Source: an uncultured Eubacteriales bacterium (GTDB taxonomy: Bacteria > Bacillota > Clostridia > Peptostreptococcales > Anaerovoracaceae). Taken from it: 23,002 bases of DNA. The notes beneath the pieces are model-generated. The model worked only from the letters and a program-made list of their open reading frames with translations. It was not told the origin of the DNA and searched no databases. The stretch is from contig UQEW01000033.1 of the NCBI GenBank assembly GCA_900540145.1, positions 1-23,002 of the forward strand. The letters run 5' to 3'. Made by a program: the position numbers and the translations under genes. This document shows positions 14,539 to 22,936 of this stretch, piece by piece. The first letter of the stretch is position 1, and the number at the start of each line of letters is the position of its first letter.

Positions 14539-15888
14539 TTATCCCAGAAATTTTCCCAATCTATCGTTGATTATATTCTTTCCTTTAACGGCTATTTGTC
14601 CGTTTACAAAAACGTATTCTATGCCTTCTGGCGCCACATTATTTTCCATAAAGTCGGCTCTGTCTGAAATCTTTTCTGCATCAAATATTACAATGTCTGC
14701 GTCTTTTCCCAGTGCTATTTCTCCCTTTTTATCAAGCGACAGCCTCTTTGCAGGCTTCAATGTCATTTTTTCCAGGGCATCGATAAGAGAAAGCGCCTTT
14801 TCCTCTCTCACATATTTGCCCAAAACCCTAGGGAAAGTTCCAGCAGCTCTGGGATGCCCCTTTCCGCCGTTTAATATGCCGTCGCTGGCAATCATACCTC
14901 GCTTGCATGCGACTGCCTTTCTTATTTCCTCTTCATTCATTGCAAATACTACTGCCAGCATATCAGGATACTTTTCTCTTGCTTCTTTAAATATTTTCTC
15001 TGTACATCTCACATTTTTGTACGGTTCCTGTGTCAGCAGTATACAGTCATAATCTTTCTTCCGTCTTTCAAGACAACCGGGTTCAAATACTTCTGAGCCC
15101 AGTTCTGTCGAAAACGCGTTATAAGGATATGTGTCAAAATCCAAGCGGCTGTTTTCTTTCATTGCCTTATCAAGCATTTCAAGAGCCTTATCCATAGAGC
15201 CCATGGCGGAGCAGCTTGAAAGATGAGATATCTGAAACTTCATCGGTATGCTATCTGCTATATTTATCAATTCCTCCAACGAAGTCATACTTTTGTTGGT
15301 GCTGCTTCTATAATGAGCAGCTGCAAGAAGCGTTTTGTCTTCAAATGAATTGAGAACACTTATTATTTCATCTTTAGTAATTCCCGGGTCATACTCTATC
15401 CCGAAGGATATGCCGCATGCGCCTTCTTTCAGCTCCTCCTCAAGCATGTGTTTCAGTAATGTCCGTTGCATATCAGAAGCTGTTTGATATCTGGCAAGAC
15501 CTATTTCATACCTTTTATGATTATATCCTGTAAGCATCAGATAATTTATAGGACTTCCTTCCAGCGTCTGTATCGTTTCTTTAAAACGCTTAATGCTTTG
15601 CCTTTGTATTCCGCAATTGCCTCCTACTGCCGTAGTTACGCCCATTTGCAACATAGCTTCTGCAATGACATACTTTTCCCCTTCGTTTTGGAAATTTTCT
15701 TCATGCATATGTATATCTATAAATCAGGGAGATAATGTTTTCCCGTCTGCTGCCAGATTTTTAAAACTCCTTGGTTCTTCCTTTCCAATAAACCTTATTT
15801 TTCCGTCTTTTAATCCTATATTGGCGGTCTTAAATTGATTATCTTTGAAATCAGGATATCGCGCCCCTTTTATCAAAAAATCTAACAT
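14539..15888 (-). CDS. N-acyl-D-amino-acid deacylase family amidohydrolase with in-frame UGA
   Basis: The ATG at 15888 (GAGG site 8 nt upstream) opens a 450-codon frame interrupted once, by UGA at 15726-15724 (codon 55). Read through, it gives 449 residues with the D-aminoacylase layout. An N-terminal beta part (MLDFLIKGARYPDF) leads to the metal motif FIDIHMH with His60 and His62. GNCG follows with Cys92 (the family's metal Cys), then AHYRSS with His192, SHLSS with His222, and ASDG with Asp336. The UGA replaces the Gly of the common PGFIDxHxH motif. Everything else looks intact, so this is either a Sec codon or a fresh G-to-T nonsense change. The family removes acyl groups from N-acylated D-amino acids in the cytoplasm. 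It follows the carrier gene and probably acts on imported substrates. Without read-through only an N-terminally truncated protein from Met61 could be made, beginning just after His60. Confidence 0.75.
15724..15726 (-). other. In-frame UGA in the deacylase
   Basis: The codon lies in SP-UGA-FIDIHMHE, directly before the metal-binding HxH. The best downstream stem-loop I can find is weak (TTTCC with GGAAA around a 10-nt loop, about 30-49 nt past the UGA). It lacks the compact GGT-type loop seen in the GrdB-type gene. Sec decoding is possible but not supported by a clear SECIS. Confidence 0.5.
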
Positions 15889-15910
15889 ATATATTACCTC
15901 TTACAGCCTA

Positions 15911-15940
15911 GGAGAGTTTCTCCGAAAAAAGAAACTCTCC
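15911..15940 (-). terminator. Intercistronic 10-bp hairpin between carrier and deacylase
   Basis: GGAGAGTTTC (15911-15920) pairs perfectly with 15931-15940 around a 10-nt A-rich loop. No T-run follows on the minus strand, so full termination is unlikely. It may act as a processing or stabilising element that lowers deacylase expression relative to the carrier (inference). Confidence 0.45.
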
Positions 15941-15986
15941 AATATTGCTGTTATATACCAAAGAAAATACTGAGATCTTTGTTTTT

Positions 15987-17384
15987 TTACTGATAATTGA
16001 TGGCATAGGCTATCATTACCAGAATTGTACAAGCGATGTATAGGTAAAGCATAAGCTTTCCTACAAATTTCAGCCATTTTTCATATGGGATGCCTGCAAT
16101 TCCCAGTGATGCCATCAATATGCCTGATGTCGGCCATAAGCTGTTGGAAAGACCGTCACCGAACTGGAATGCCAAGACAGCAGTCTGCCTTGAAACGCCT
16201 AAGATATCTGCTAAAGGAGCCATTATAGGCATTGTAGCCGCAGCCTGCCCTGAACCGGAATTGATGAGGAAGTTGACCAGCAGCTGTATAGGCACCATAA
16301 GTCCTGCCGCGATGATGGATGGCAGACCGTCGAACAATGATGCCATTCCGTGAAGAATAGTATCTATGATCTGGCCATTGGTCAATATTACCACCATGGC
16401 TCTGCAGAGGCCTATAAGCAAAGCGCCAAAGGCTATGCTCTTGGCTCCTTCTACAAAAGCGTCCGCTATATCGCCTGATTTGAGACCATAAATAAATCCG
16501 GCGCCGATTCCCATCACCAGGAAAAGTGCTGAAACTTCTGTGCTGGTGCTCCAGCCGGCAGTTATTCCGTATATCAGTACTATAAAGCATACCAGACACC
16601 ATATAAGGATAATTTTTCTTCTCTTGGTAAATTCAGGTATGTTTTCCATATCGAATTTAGTTTCTTCTATTTCCGGCACACCTGTCATAAGGCTTCTGGT
16701 AGGGTCCTTCTTAATCCTTTTGGCATACATTACCACATAAAATATTGCTATTATGAGAAGCACTGCATGACACAATATCCTATATCCCATACCTGAAAAC
16801 AGTTCCAAACCTGCTATGCCTTGAGCTACTCCAACCGTATACATGTTCATCCAGCCGCCGGTAAATCCTATGACAGCTCCGATATTGATTACCGCCATAC
16901 CGACTACAGCATCATATCCCATAGCTTTTGTCAGCATTACGCACATAGGCAGAAATATAAGAGTTGATTCAGCCATAGCGAAGGTCGCCCCGCCTAGGGA
17001 AAACACAGTCATCAATCCGCCTATCAAGAGTATGGATTGCTTTTTAAAGACATTTATTGATGCGCCTAAACCTGCTTCTATAGCTCCTGTTTTATTGATG
17101 ATTCCAAATGCTCCGCCGATAATAAATACCAAGAATATAATCCAACCTACTTCTGCCATTCCTGTTGGTATGGCTTGAACCATTTCAAACGGGTCTACCG
17201 GAGTATTTTCTATATAGTGGAAGCTGTCAGGCTCTACCAGTTCAGCTCCTACTTCTTCATCATAATATCTGTCATAAGTGCCTGCAGGAACTATATATGT
17301 AAGGATAGTACATATTATTATAAGGATGCAAATTAAAACAAACGGATGAGGCACCTTGATTTTTTTCTTTTTTTCCTTTTCCAT
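15987..17384 (-). CDS. YfcC/DcuC-type anaerobic carrier (integral membrane transporter)
   Basis: The protein has 465 residues and about a dozen hydrophobic segments. It begins with a lysine-rich cytoplasmic tail (MEKEKKKKIKVPHPFVLICILIIICTILTYIVPAGTYDR), typical of the YfcC family within the C4-dicarboxylate/basic amino acid anaerobic carrier group. The segment ending SGSGQAAATMPIMAPLADILGVSRQTAVLAFQFGDGLSN is another signature. Family members move amino acids, peptides or dicarboxylates, and the substrate here is unknown. The start at 17384 is chosen over an upstream ATG because AAAGGA lies 7 nt before it. It begins 44 nt after the M20 amidohydrolase gene and is probably in its operon, suggesting uptake of acylated amino acids or peptides (inference). 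Confidence 0.85.
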   Translation of the reverse strand: MEKEKKKKIKVPHPFVLICILIIICTILTYIVPAGTYDRYYDEEVGAELVEPDSFHYIENTPVDPFEMVQAIPTGMAEVGWIIFLVFIIGGAFGIINKTGAIEAGLGASINVFKKQSILLIGGLMTVFSLGGATFAMAESTLIFLPMCVMLTKAMGYDAVVGMAVINIGAVIGFTGGWMNMYTVGVAQGIAGLELFSGMGYRILCHAVLLIIAIFYVVMYAKRIKKDPTRSLMTGVPEIEETKFDMENIPEFTKRRKIILIWCLVCFIVLIYGITAGWSTSTEVSALFLVMGIGAGFIYGLKSGDIADAFVEGAKSIAFGALLIGLCRAMVVILTNGQIIDTILHGMASLFDGLPSIIAAGLMVPIQLLVNFLINSGSGQAAATMPIMAPLADILGVSRQTAVLAFQFGDGLSNSLWPTSGILMASLGIAGIPYEKWLKFVGKLMLYLYIACTILVMIAYAINYQ

Positions 17385-17428
17385 AACAAAATCCTTTCTG
17401 CTTATTAAGCAAAACACATGCTGCGCTT

Positions 17429-18616
17429 TTAATCAGATAAAAAATCTACGCCGCATTGGGCATAAATAGCGGAGCCTAAATACAAACAGTCTTCATCAAT
17501 TCTAAATTTGGAATTGTGATGTGGGTAATATATACCGTCACTGTGAGGCGCCAAAGACCCCAGCGTGCCAAAGGAACCGGGCACCTCCTGCAAATAATAC
17601 GATATGTCTTCTGTACCTGTGGCCGGTTCGGGTATCTCGACCATATTCTCTTTCCCTACTATTTTGGAAGCAGAATTTACGAAAAACTCAACTGCCCGGC
17701 TGTCGTTTACAGTTACAGGGTATGAATGGCTTATCTTTACATCTACTTTGGCTCGAGTTGCAGATGCAATGCCTCGAAATACTTCCTCCATTCTGGCACA
17801 GACTTTTTCTCTGTCTGCAGGATCAAGAGTCCGAATAGTTCCGCCGAAGGCTGCAGTATCAGGTATAACATTGACAAGAGTCCCGGCGTTAAGTTCTCCC
17901 GTGGTTATTACAGCTCCGTGAGTAGGTTTGATTTCTCTGCTTATGATATTCTGTAAAGCTAATATCATTTGGCACGCTATAGGGATAGGGTCTATACATT
18001 CATCCGGATATGCCCCATGGCCTCCTTTTCCGTGCACGGTTACATTAAAAGTATCCACAGAAGCCATAACTGCGCCTTTCTTCCATCCAACCTGCCCGTT
18101 TTTTATTCCGGGGAAAAGCCTGCCTGCATGAAAATTCACCAGCATATTAACATCCGGGTCTTTGAGACATCCTTCTTCTATCATAATTTTGGCGCCTCCT
18201 GACGTTTCTTCCGCAGGCTGGAACAACAGCACTATCTTTCCTTTCAATTGTTTTTTGTAGGGAAGCAGTACCTTTGCAGCGCCCAACAGCATAGCCGTAT
18301 GAGCGTCGTGTCCACATGCATGCATACATCCTTTGTGCTCTGACTCAAAAGGCAATCCCGTCTCTTCGGTTACAGGCAGAGCATCCATGTCTGCCCTGAA
18401 AGCAATAGCTTTATCCCCCTCACAACATTCAATTACAGCTCTTATACCTGAATTTGAATAGACGTTATAAGGTATCCCCAGTTCTTCCAAAACGCTTCGC
18501 ACATAAGCTGTAGTCATTGGCAATTGGTCATGAAGTTCCGGAATCCTGTGCAAATCTCGATACCATCTGACCACATCTTGCTCAATTCCTTTTGCTTCTG
18601 ATTTTATGTCATCCAT
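17429..18616 (-). CDS. M20 family metal-dependent amidohydrolase (N-acyl amino acid / hippurate hydrolase type)
   Basis: The protein has 395 residues, usual for the M20D group. It is expected to cleave the amide bond of an N-acylated amino acid or related compound in the cytoplasm using two metal ions. Metal and catalytic positions are visible: MHACGHDAHT (Cys101, His103), FQPAEE (Glu136-Glu137), NFHAGRLFPG (His163) and a C-terminal YYPHHNSKF. The dimerisation domain begins near HGKGGHGAYPDECIDP. The ribosome site GGAG is 4 nt before the ATG. It is the first gene of the run M20-carrier-deacylase. Substrate specificity cannot be read from the sequence. Confidence 0.88.
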   Translation of the reverse strand: MDDIKSEAKGIEQDVVRWYRDLHRIPELHDQLPMTTAYVRSVLEELGIPYNVYSNSGIRAVIECCEGDKAIAFRADMDALPVTEETGLPFESEHKGCMHACGHDAHTAMLLGAAKVLLPYKKQLKGKIVLLFQPAEETSGGAKIMIEEGCLKDPDVNMLVNFHAGRLFPGIKNGQVGWKKGAVMASVDTFNVTVHGKGGHGAYPDECIDPIPIACQMILALQNIISREIKPTHGAVITTGELNAGTLVNVIPDTAAFGGTIRTLDPADREKVCARMEEVFRGIASATRAKVDVKISHSYPVTVNDSRAVEFFVNSASKIVGKENMVEIPEPATGTEDISYYLQEVPGSFGTLGSLAPHSDGIYYPHHNSKFRIDEDCLYLGSAIYAQCGVDFLSD

Positions 18617-18629
18617 AACTCTCCTTTCC

Positions 18630-18644
18630 TGGCGTCATACGCCA
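18630..18644. promoter_or_regulatory. Short perfect dyad in the leader of the M20 operon
   Basis: TGGCGT-CAT-ACGCCA is a 15-nt perfect palindrome immediately upstream of the ribosome site of the M20 gene. It could be an operator or a small RNA hairpin. Upstream (18645-18748) a TATACT box lies at about 18668-18673, but the nearest TTGATA is 20 nt further, so the promoter is uncertain. Confidence 0.4.
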
Positions 18645-18748
18645 ATGACAATTATTTTAAAGCCAGTATACCCCTCCCCCGGTACTTAATTATCAATCCC
18701 TATTTAGCTTTTTTATACCGTATTCAGTTAGGAAAAAATTTATGCACG

Positions 18749-18781
18749 AAAAAACCGCCTTAAACAAATTGTTTAAGGCGG
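18749..18781 (-). terminator. Terminator of the racemase-family gene
   Basis: An 11-bp perfect stem (CCGCCTTAAAC at 18755-18765 with 18771-18781) with a 5-nt loop is followed on the minus strand by TTTTTT (complement of 18749-18754). It lies 33 nt past the racemase stop and separates that gene from the M20 operon. Confidence 0.95.
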
Positions 18782-18814
18782 CGCAATTAAACTTATGTAA
18801 TTTTTTTGAATTTT

Positions 18815-19540
18815 TTAGAACATCTTCATTTCGCCCAGGCAGATACCCATATATCCGATCAGCGTAATTATGTCAAGAACAGGCAAGCCTGTAGCTTCAC
18901 TTATCTTTCTTGCGTAAGGAGGCAGATCTGTGCATTCCAAAACTATTCCCTTAATGGAAGGATTCTTTTCAACAGCGGCTACTGCTGTACCTACGATTTC
19001 CTTCTCTACTGCGTCCATATCTATGGAAGCCTCAGGGTCATTGAACATCTTGCTCCATTCCTTGCAATCTTCAAGTCCGAATACTTCAAAATTAATGTCA
19101 TCGGTAAATCCGCAAGCGTCAAAATGCTCTTTAGTAAGCAGAGATTTATTGGCTGTAATGATACCTACGGTATTCTTAGTGCCTATTATCTGCTGCATGT
19201 AAGGTACTTGAAGCAATGATGATGTAAATACAGGTACATCAAGAGCATCTGCTAATTTTTTCTGGAAGATAGCATTGAAACCGCAGCTTGTAGTGAAAGC
19301 TTTGACTCCATCCTCTTCTACCATCTTTTTGGCCATCGCGATCATATCATCTAAAAGCTTCTGGCTTGGATGATACATAACAGTTTCCATACATGCTCCC
19401 GGTACTTGTACCATTTTAATTTCAAAAGGATATGAAGCAGGATTGGTGCTGTTTCCCGGCAGATTTTCCAAGTTTAATAAAGGTTCAGGAACTTTTCCGC
19501 CTTCCCATCTGAGTATACAAATCTTTGGTTTCTTTTCCAT
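18815..19540 (-). CDS. Aspartate/glutamate racemase family protein
   Basis: The protein has 241 residues and the two-cysteine layout of cofactor-independent Asp/Glu/hydantoin racemases and maleate-isomerase-like enzymes. Cys86 lies in TTSCGFNAIFQ and Cys203 in IVLECTDLPPY. Such enzymes invert an alpha carbon using the two thiols as acid and base. The actual substrate is not evident, and decarboxylases or isomerases of the same fold are alternatives. The ATG at 19540 is used, with GGAG 8 nt upstream; a TTG two codons earlier is less likely. It is transcribed alone from a sigma-A-type promoter and closed by a strong terminator. Next to genes for deacylation of D-amino acids it could interconvert D and L forms (inference). 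Confidence 0.8.
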   Translation of the reverse strand: MEKKPKICILRWEGGKVPEPLLNLENLPGNSTNPASYPFEIKMVQVPGACMETVMYHPSQKLLDDMIAMAKKMVEEDGVKAFTTSCGFNAIFQKKLADALDVPVFTSSLLQVPYMQQIIGTKNTVGIITANKSLLTKEHFDACGFTDDINFEVFGLEDCKEWSKMFNDPEASIDMDAVEKEIVGTAVAAVEKNPSIKGIVLECTDLPPYARKISEATGLPVLDIITLIGYMGICLGEMKMF

Positions 19541-19587
19541 GGTCAACTCTCCTTGTTAATAAAATATAGATTCCAAATATTAATCAT

Positions 19588-19616
19588 AATTTACACTCTT
19601 TATTGGATTTTGTCAA
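19588..19616 (-). promoter_or_regulatory. Sigma-A-type promoter of the racemase-family gene
   Basis: On the minus strand, TTGACA (19616-19611), a 17-nt spacer, then TAAATT (19593-19588). The start is predicted near 19581, about 40 nt before the ATG. Confidence 0.75.
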
Positions 19617-19657
19617 TTATACAATTGTACCTATGGCAAAAGCTTTGTATTTTGTCA

Positions 19658-22375
19658 TTATATTTTGAAACATCTTATCTTTCTTTTAAGCATTGATATG
19701 ATCACAATACTCAAGGCAGACGCTGCCGCTATTCTTAAATAACCTTCCGCATTATCACTCTTATCTCCTGTTTTAACCGGCATGCGCACGATGCTGCTTG
19801 AGTCCTCTCCATTATATAAATATTCTGCAGGTTCAGGTTTAGGCGTATTCACAGCTGTTATTTCCAATACTTCTGCATCATCATCTATATTCACCAGATA
19901 AATCATATCGGAAATCAAATATCCTTGAGGAGATGAAATTTCGCCAACGAGCCATTGGCCATAAGGAATGTTTTCAAAAGAAAAAAGACCGTTTTCATCG
20001 GTCTTTGCAGTTATCAATGCATTTTCCTCAGAAAAGTTCTTTTCATCTGGTTTAAATAATCCAAAAACAGCTCCTTCCAATGGAAAATCTTTATCATCCA
20101 CTTTATGTCCGATAATTTCTCCACGTATCAAAGAATTTTCTATCGGTTTTCCTTCATTAGCCTTAATCTCCGCCATATGAACATTTTGACCCTGATACTC
20201 AAAGCTTAAATTATATTTTTCTGCATTCAATATACAATGTTTATTAGTTTGCATTTCTTGCACATAATAATCCCCCAGTGGAATATCTGTCGTGAATCTT
20301 CCCTGATATTCACCTGAAGAGTCTGACTTCTTAACACCTATAACTTCCAGCAAGCCTCCTTCCGGAATAAAGGTTCCGTCCTGAGCCGCTATTTTTTCAC
20401 CGGCAAACAGGCCAAATTTCACATCTCTGTATAAATCTTCATTATATATATCAAATACCCCATCTTCTTCGATAGTTTTTATAAAACTTATTTCAGCCTT
20501 TTGGCGTTGATTGCCTATTTCAAGCGATGAACTTGCGACCTCCGCTTCTTGTCCTGCATACTTCAGCTCAATCATATGAACCGTATCATCAATCACATGT
20601 CCGTACGGCGCTTTAGTTTCCTTCAGTTGAAACTTTCCCAAATACTGTGGTTCTGATATGGCATTGCCTTCATCATCCGTTACCAAAATATCTACCAACT
20701 GCCCTTTTCTAGCCCTTACCACGCCGTCCGGTGTAATTATATCCTCAGCTGCTCTCATTTCAAACTGAGCTCCTTTCATGCCCCCTTTCTCAAACACGGG
20801 AGTGTATGTGCCGTCCTCATTTTTCTCTATGGTACGCAAAATTTCTCCCGTTTTATGCACCTTTACTATCCCCTTTTGAGCTCTATCAAATACCTCTATG
20901 ACCAACAGCTCTTGACTGCCATCAACTTTAAATTCTATAGGTTCAGAAAGTAAATACTGTTGAGGAGCTTTTCGCTCCGTCAATCTATAATTTCCATAAT
21001 ACAACGGAAATGGCAAATCGATAACACCTTGCTCATCTGTAACAAAAAATCCGTTATTGGAAGGGCCTTCTATCTTTTCTCCTGTGTAAAGATTGGTAAG
21101 TTCAAATTCTGCTCCTTCTCTCGGAATTGATTTTCCTGTCTCTGCATCTTTTTTTACAATCTTAATCTTTGACTTCAGAGTTTCATTAATCAATTTATAC
21201 TTGTACACCTTATCATGTTGTTCGGTTCCGATTACTGTTTCAAAAGGTTCTGACAGTTTATGTCCTTCACTGCCTCTGATTTGCTTTATTACATAAGTCT
21301 CATGGGGCAATTCCTTTGTTACCGCACATCCATCTTCCCCTGTGACCATGATATCCCTGTATTTTTCCGGCGTTTTTTCATAGCTGCCGCAAGATTTAAG
21401 ATATACCTGGAATACAGCTTGTTGCTCCGGCATAATATCATCTGACATCCCATCCGGCGCCTTCATCTTTTCAATTGCAATCTTACCTGTCACTGTATCA
21501 ACATTAAATTTCAAACTCATTCCGATAGACTTTACAGAGCCGTAAGTAGCCATATCCTGTGATGTTGCGCTTTCATATATATATGAACCGGCTAAAGTGC
21601 TTTCATGCTTCATGCATCCCGCCTTTTTCAGGGAATCCTGATTTATCTCCACAATATTATCATTGCAATCTTTTGAAGCAGAAACAATCATATCATTGCT
21701 GCCTTTGGTATGCGAAATCGATATACCGTTTGAAGAATATTTAAATGTATTATAATCTTCTAATACACCGTTAGCATCTTTAATAGTTTTAGTTTCACCG
21801 GCAGAAATGTTTATGGGTTTCTTATATGTTTCGAAATCAAACGAAGGTTTCTTATCCCAGCTTTCTATCTTCTCATCTATATTCTTTTTCCATACCTTAT
21901 ACTCACTGTCTAATTTTTGCGAAACGAATTTAATCGTAGCATTGCCCGAAGCAGGCATATCAGGCAGCGATTGCCAAAGATACATCTGTGTAAACGCATA
22001 GGCCTTGTCTGTTTTATCCTGAACATTATACCAGCCTAAATAAGCTATCTTATTCTGAAGACTATCGGAAGCAGATATCTTTTCTACTTCATATTTCAGT
22101 TCTACATCACCTCCCTCCGGTGTAAATCCTGTAATCCCATAACCCGATTGTATGCAGAAAGCTACTTTGTTGTTGATAAACAGCTTGTCTGTAGTTCCTA
22201 CGAACTTTTTGCCTGTAGAAGAGCCTATATAAGTTTTGTCAAATCCGCTAAGCGGATAGCCCTTGATATTGATAATCTGTGTAGCGGCATAAGCTGCAAC
22301 TGATGAAACGGATAATAAAATAATCAATACCAAAACAGAACACTTATACGCTTTTTTTGTTGTTTTCTTATTCAT
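19658..22375 (-). CDS. Sortase-anchored surface protein with thioester domain and SpaA-like repeats
   Basis: The protein has 905 residues and is predicted to be covalently attached to the cell wall. Order: signal peptide (about 1-30, lysine-rich then VLVLIILLSVSSVAAYA); a thioester-type adhesion domain with Cys74 in VAFCIQSGYG and Gln130 in AFTQMYLWQ, the pair expected to form an internal Cys-Gln bond able to attach to host or surface amines; a linker; four or more SpaA/Cna-B-like beta domains from about 310 to 840 (GAEFEL, GAQFEM, KFGLFAGE, GAVFGLF, each followed by a GxYxLxExxAPxGY-like end, and in several a GKI/IKIVKKD start); a sorting signal PVKTGD (867-872), then a hydrophobic helix and a KRKIR tail. 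The motif is a variant of LPxTG. The ATG at 22375 has GGAGG 6 nt upstream. No sortase gene lies in the window. Its strand neighbours are unrelated. Confidence 0.88.
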   Translation of the reverse strand: MNKKTTKKAYKCSVLVLIILLSVSSVAAYAATQIINIKGYPLSGFDKTYIGSSTGKKFVGTTDKLFINNKVAFCIQSGYGITGFTPEGGDVELKYEVEKISASDSLQNKIAYLGWYNVQDKTDKAYAFTQMYLWQSLPDMPASGNATIKFVSQKLDSEYKVWKKNIDEKIESWDKKPSFDFETYKKPINISAGETKTIKDANGVLEDYNTFKYSSNGISISHTKGSNDMIVSASKDCNDNIVEINQDSLKKAGCMKHESTLAGSYIYESATSQDMATYGSVKSIGMSLKFNVDTVTGKIAIEKMKAPDGMSDDIMPEQQAVFQVYLKSCGSYEKTPEKYRDIMVTGEDGCAVTKELPHETYVIKQIRGSEGHKLSEPFETVIGTEQHDKVYKYKLINETLKSKIKIVKKDAETGKSIPREGAEFELTNLYTGEKIEGPSNNGFFVTDEQGVIDLPFPLYYGNYRLTERKAPQQYLLSEPIEFKVDGSQELLVIEVFDRAQKGIVKVHKTGEILRTIEKNEDGTYTPVFEKGGMKGAQFEMRAAEDIITPDGVVRARKGQLVDILVTDDEGNAISEPQYLGKFQLKETKAPYGHVIDDTVHMIELKYAGQEAEVASSSLEIGNQRQKAEISFIKTIEEDGVFDIYNEDLYRDVKFGLFAGEKIAAQDGTFIPEGGLLEVIGVKKSDSSGEYQGRFTTDIPLGDYYVQEMQTNKHCILNAEKYNLSFEYQGQNVHMAEIKANEGKPIENSLIRGEIIGHKVDDKDFPLEGAVFGLFKPDEKNFSEENALITAKTDENGLFSFENIPYGQWLVGEISSPQGYLISDMIYLVNIDDDAEVLEITAVNTPKPEPAEYLYNGEDSSSIVRMPVKTGDKSDNAEGYLRIAAASALSIVIISMLKRKIRCFKI

Positions 22376-22395
22376 TTTCTCCTCCTTTTTTGTAA

Positions 22396-22424
22396 ATAAA
22401 AAAAGAGACGGCTTTCCGTCTCTT
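22396..22424 (-). terminator. Terminator upstream of the surface protein gene
   Basis: AAGAGACGG (22403-22411), loop CTTT, and the exact complement (22416-22424), followed on the minus strand by a T-rich run. It ends just before the ribosome site of the surface protein gene, so it could also control that gene by attenuation. Confidence 0.85.
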
Positions 22425-22435
22425 AATATATATAT

Positions 22436-22462
22436 AGGCAGATTAATTTTCATAATCTGCCT
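22436..22462. repeat. 10-bp perfect inverted repeat
   Basis: AGGCAGATTA (22436-22445) and its complement (22453-22462) flank a 7-nt loop. An alternating TA stretch lies next to it. It is the middle of three successive hairpins between the tRNA array and the surface protein gene. It is not a clear terminator. Confidence 0.6.
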
Positions 22463-22470
22463 AACATATC

Positions 22471-22504
22471 AAAAAAACAGAAAAACCCGGAAAACCAGGT
22501 TTTT
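22471..22504 (-). terminator. Terminator of the tRNA array
   Basis: On the minus strand, AAAAACC and GGTTTTT (22504-22498 and 22487-22481) pair around a short loop and run into a TTTTT-CTG-TTTTTTT tract. It lies 24 nt past the 3' end of tRNA-Cys. Confidence 0.75.
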
Positions 22505-22527
22505 CATAATCCTTACGGATAAATATT

Positions 22528-22602
<75 letters not shown>

Positions 22603-22635
22603 CCGCTAAGCCCTATCGGGCCTAACAGTATAAAT

Positions 22636-22710
22636 TGGCTAGGGTAGCAGGATTCGAACCTGCGGATGACGGAATCAGAATCCGTTGCCTTACCACTTGG
22701 CGATACCCCA
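22636..22710 (-). tRNA. tRNA-Gln (anticodon CUG)
   Basis: Acceptor stem TGGGGTA/TACCCTA, anticodon arm ACGGA-TTCTGAT-TCCGT giving CUG, T arm GCAGG-TTCGAAT-CCTGC, encoded CCA. The CUG anticodon reads only CAG. A UUG version should exist elsewhere in the genome. Confidence 0.95.
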
Positions 22711-22751
22711 ATATATTTTCACTTAATCATACTATGACCTTTGATAGTTTA

Positions 22752-22828
22752 TGGGGTGGGTAGTGGGATTCGAACCCACGTATACAGGAGCCACAACCCT
22801 GGGTCTTAACCGCTTGACGATACCCACC
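22752..22828 (-). tRNA. tRNA-His (anticodon GUG)
   Basis: Acceptor stem GTGGGTA/TACCCAC with an extra encoded G at position -1 (22828) facing C73, the tRNA-His identity pair. Anticodon loop TTGTGGC, T arm GTGGG-TTCGAAT-CCCAC, encoded CCA. Confidence 0.97.
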
Positions 22829-22851
22829 ATATTAACACCTTATCAGAAAAT

Positions 22852-22928
22852 TGGCGACCTGGAACGGGCTCGAACCGTCGACCTCCAGCGTGACAGGCTG
22901 GCATTCTAACCAACTGAACTACCAGGCC
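22852..22928 (-). tRNA. tRNA-Asp (anticodon GUC)
   Basis: Acceptor stem GGCCTGG/CCAGGTC, anticodon arm CCAGC-CTGTCAC-GCTGG, T loop TTCGAGC, discriminator G73, encoded CCA. Confidence 0.97.
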
Positions 22929-22936
22929 ATCGTATT

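Noticed and set aside
14539..15708. Deacylase starting at Met61 (ATG at 15708)
   Set aside because: This would remove His60 and the N-terminal domain, and a better start with a ribosome site exists at 15888. It remains possible only if the UGA is a true stop.
18630..18644. TGGCG at the M20 leader as a sigma-54 -24 element
   Set aside because: There is no GC at the required 10-nt spacing; the sequence is better described as a short palindrome.
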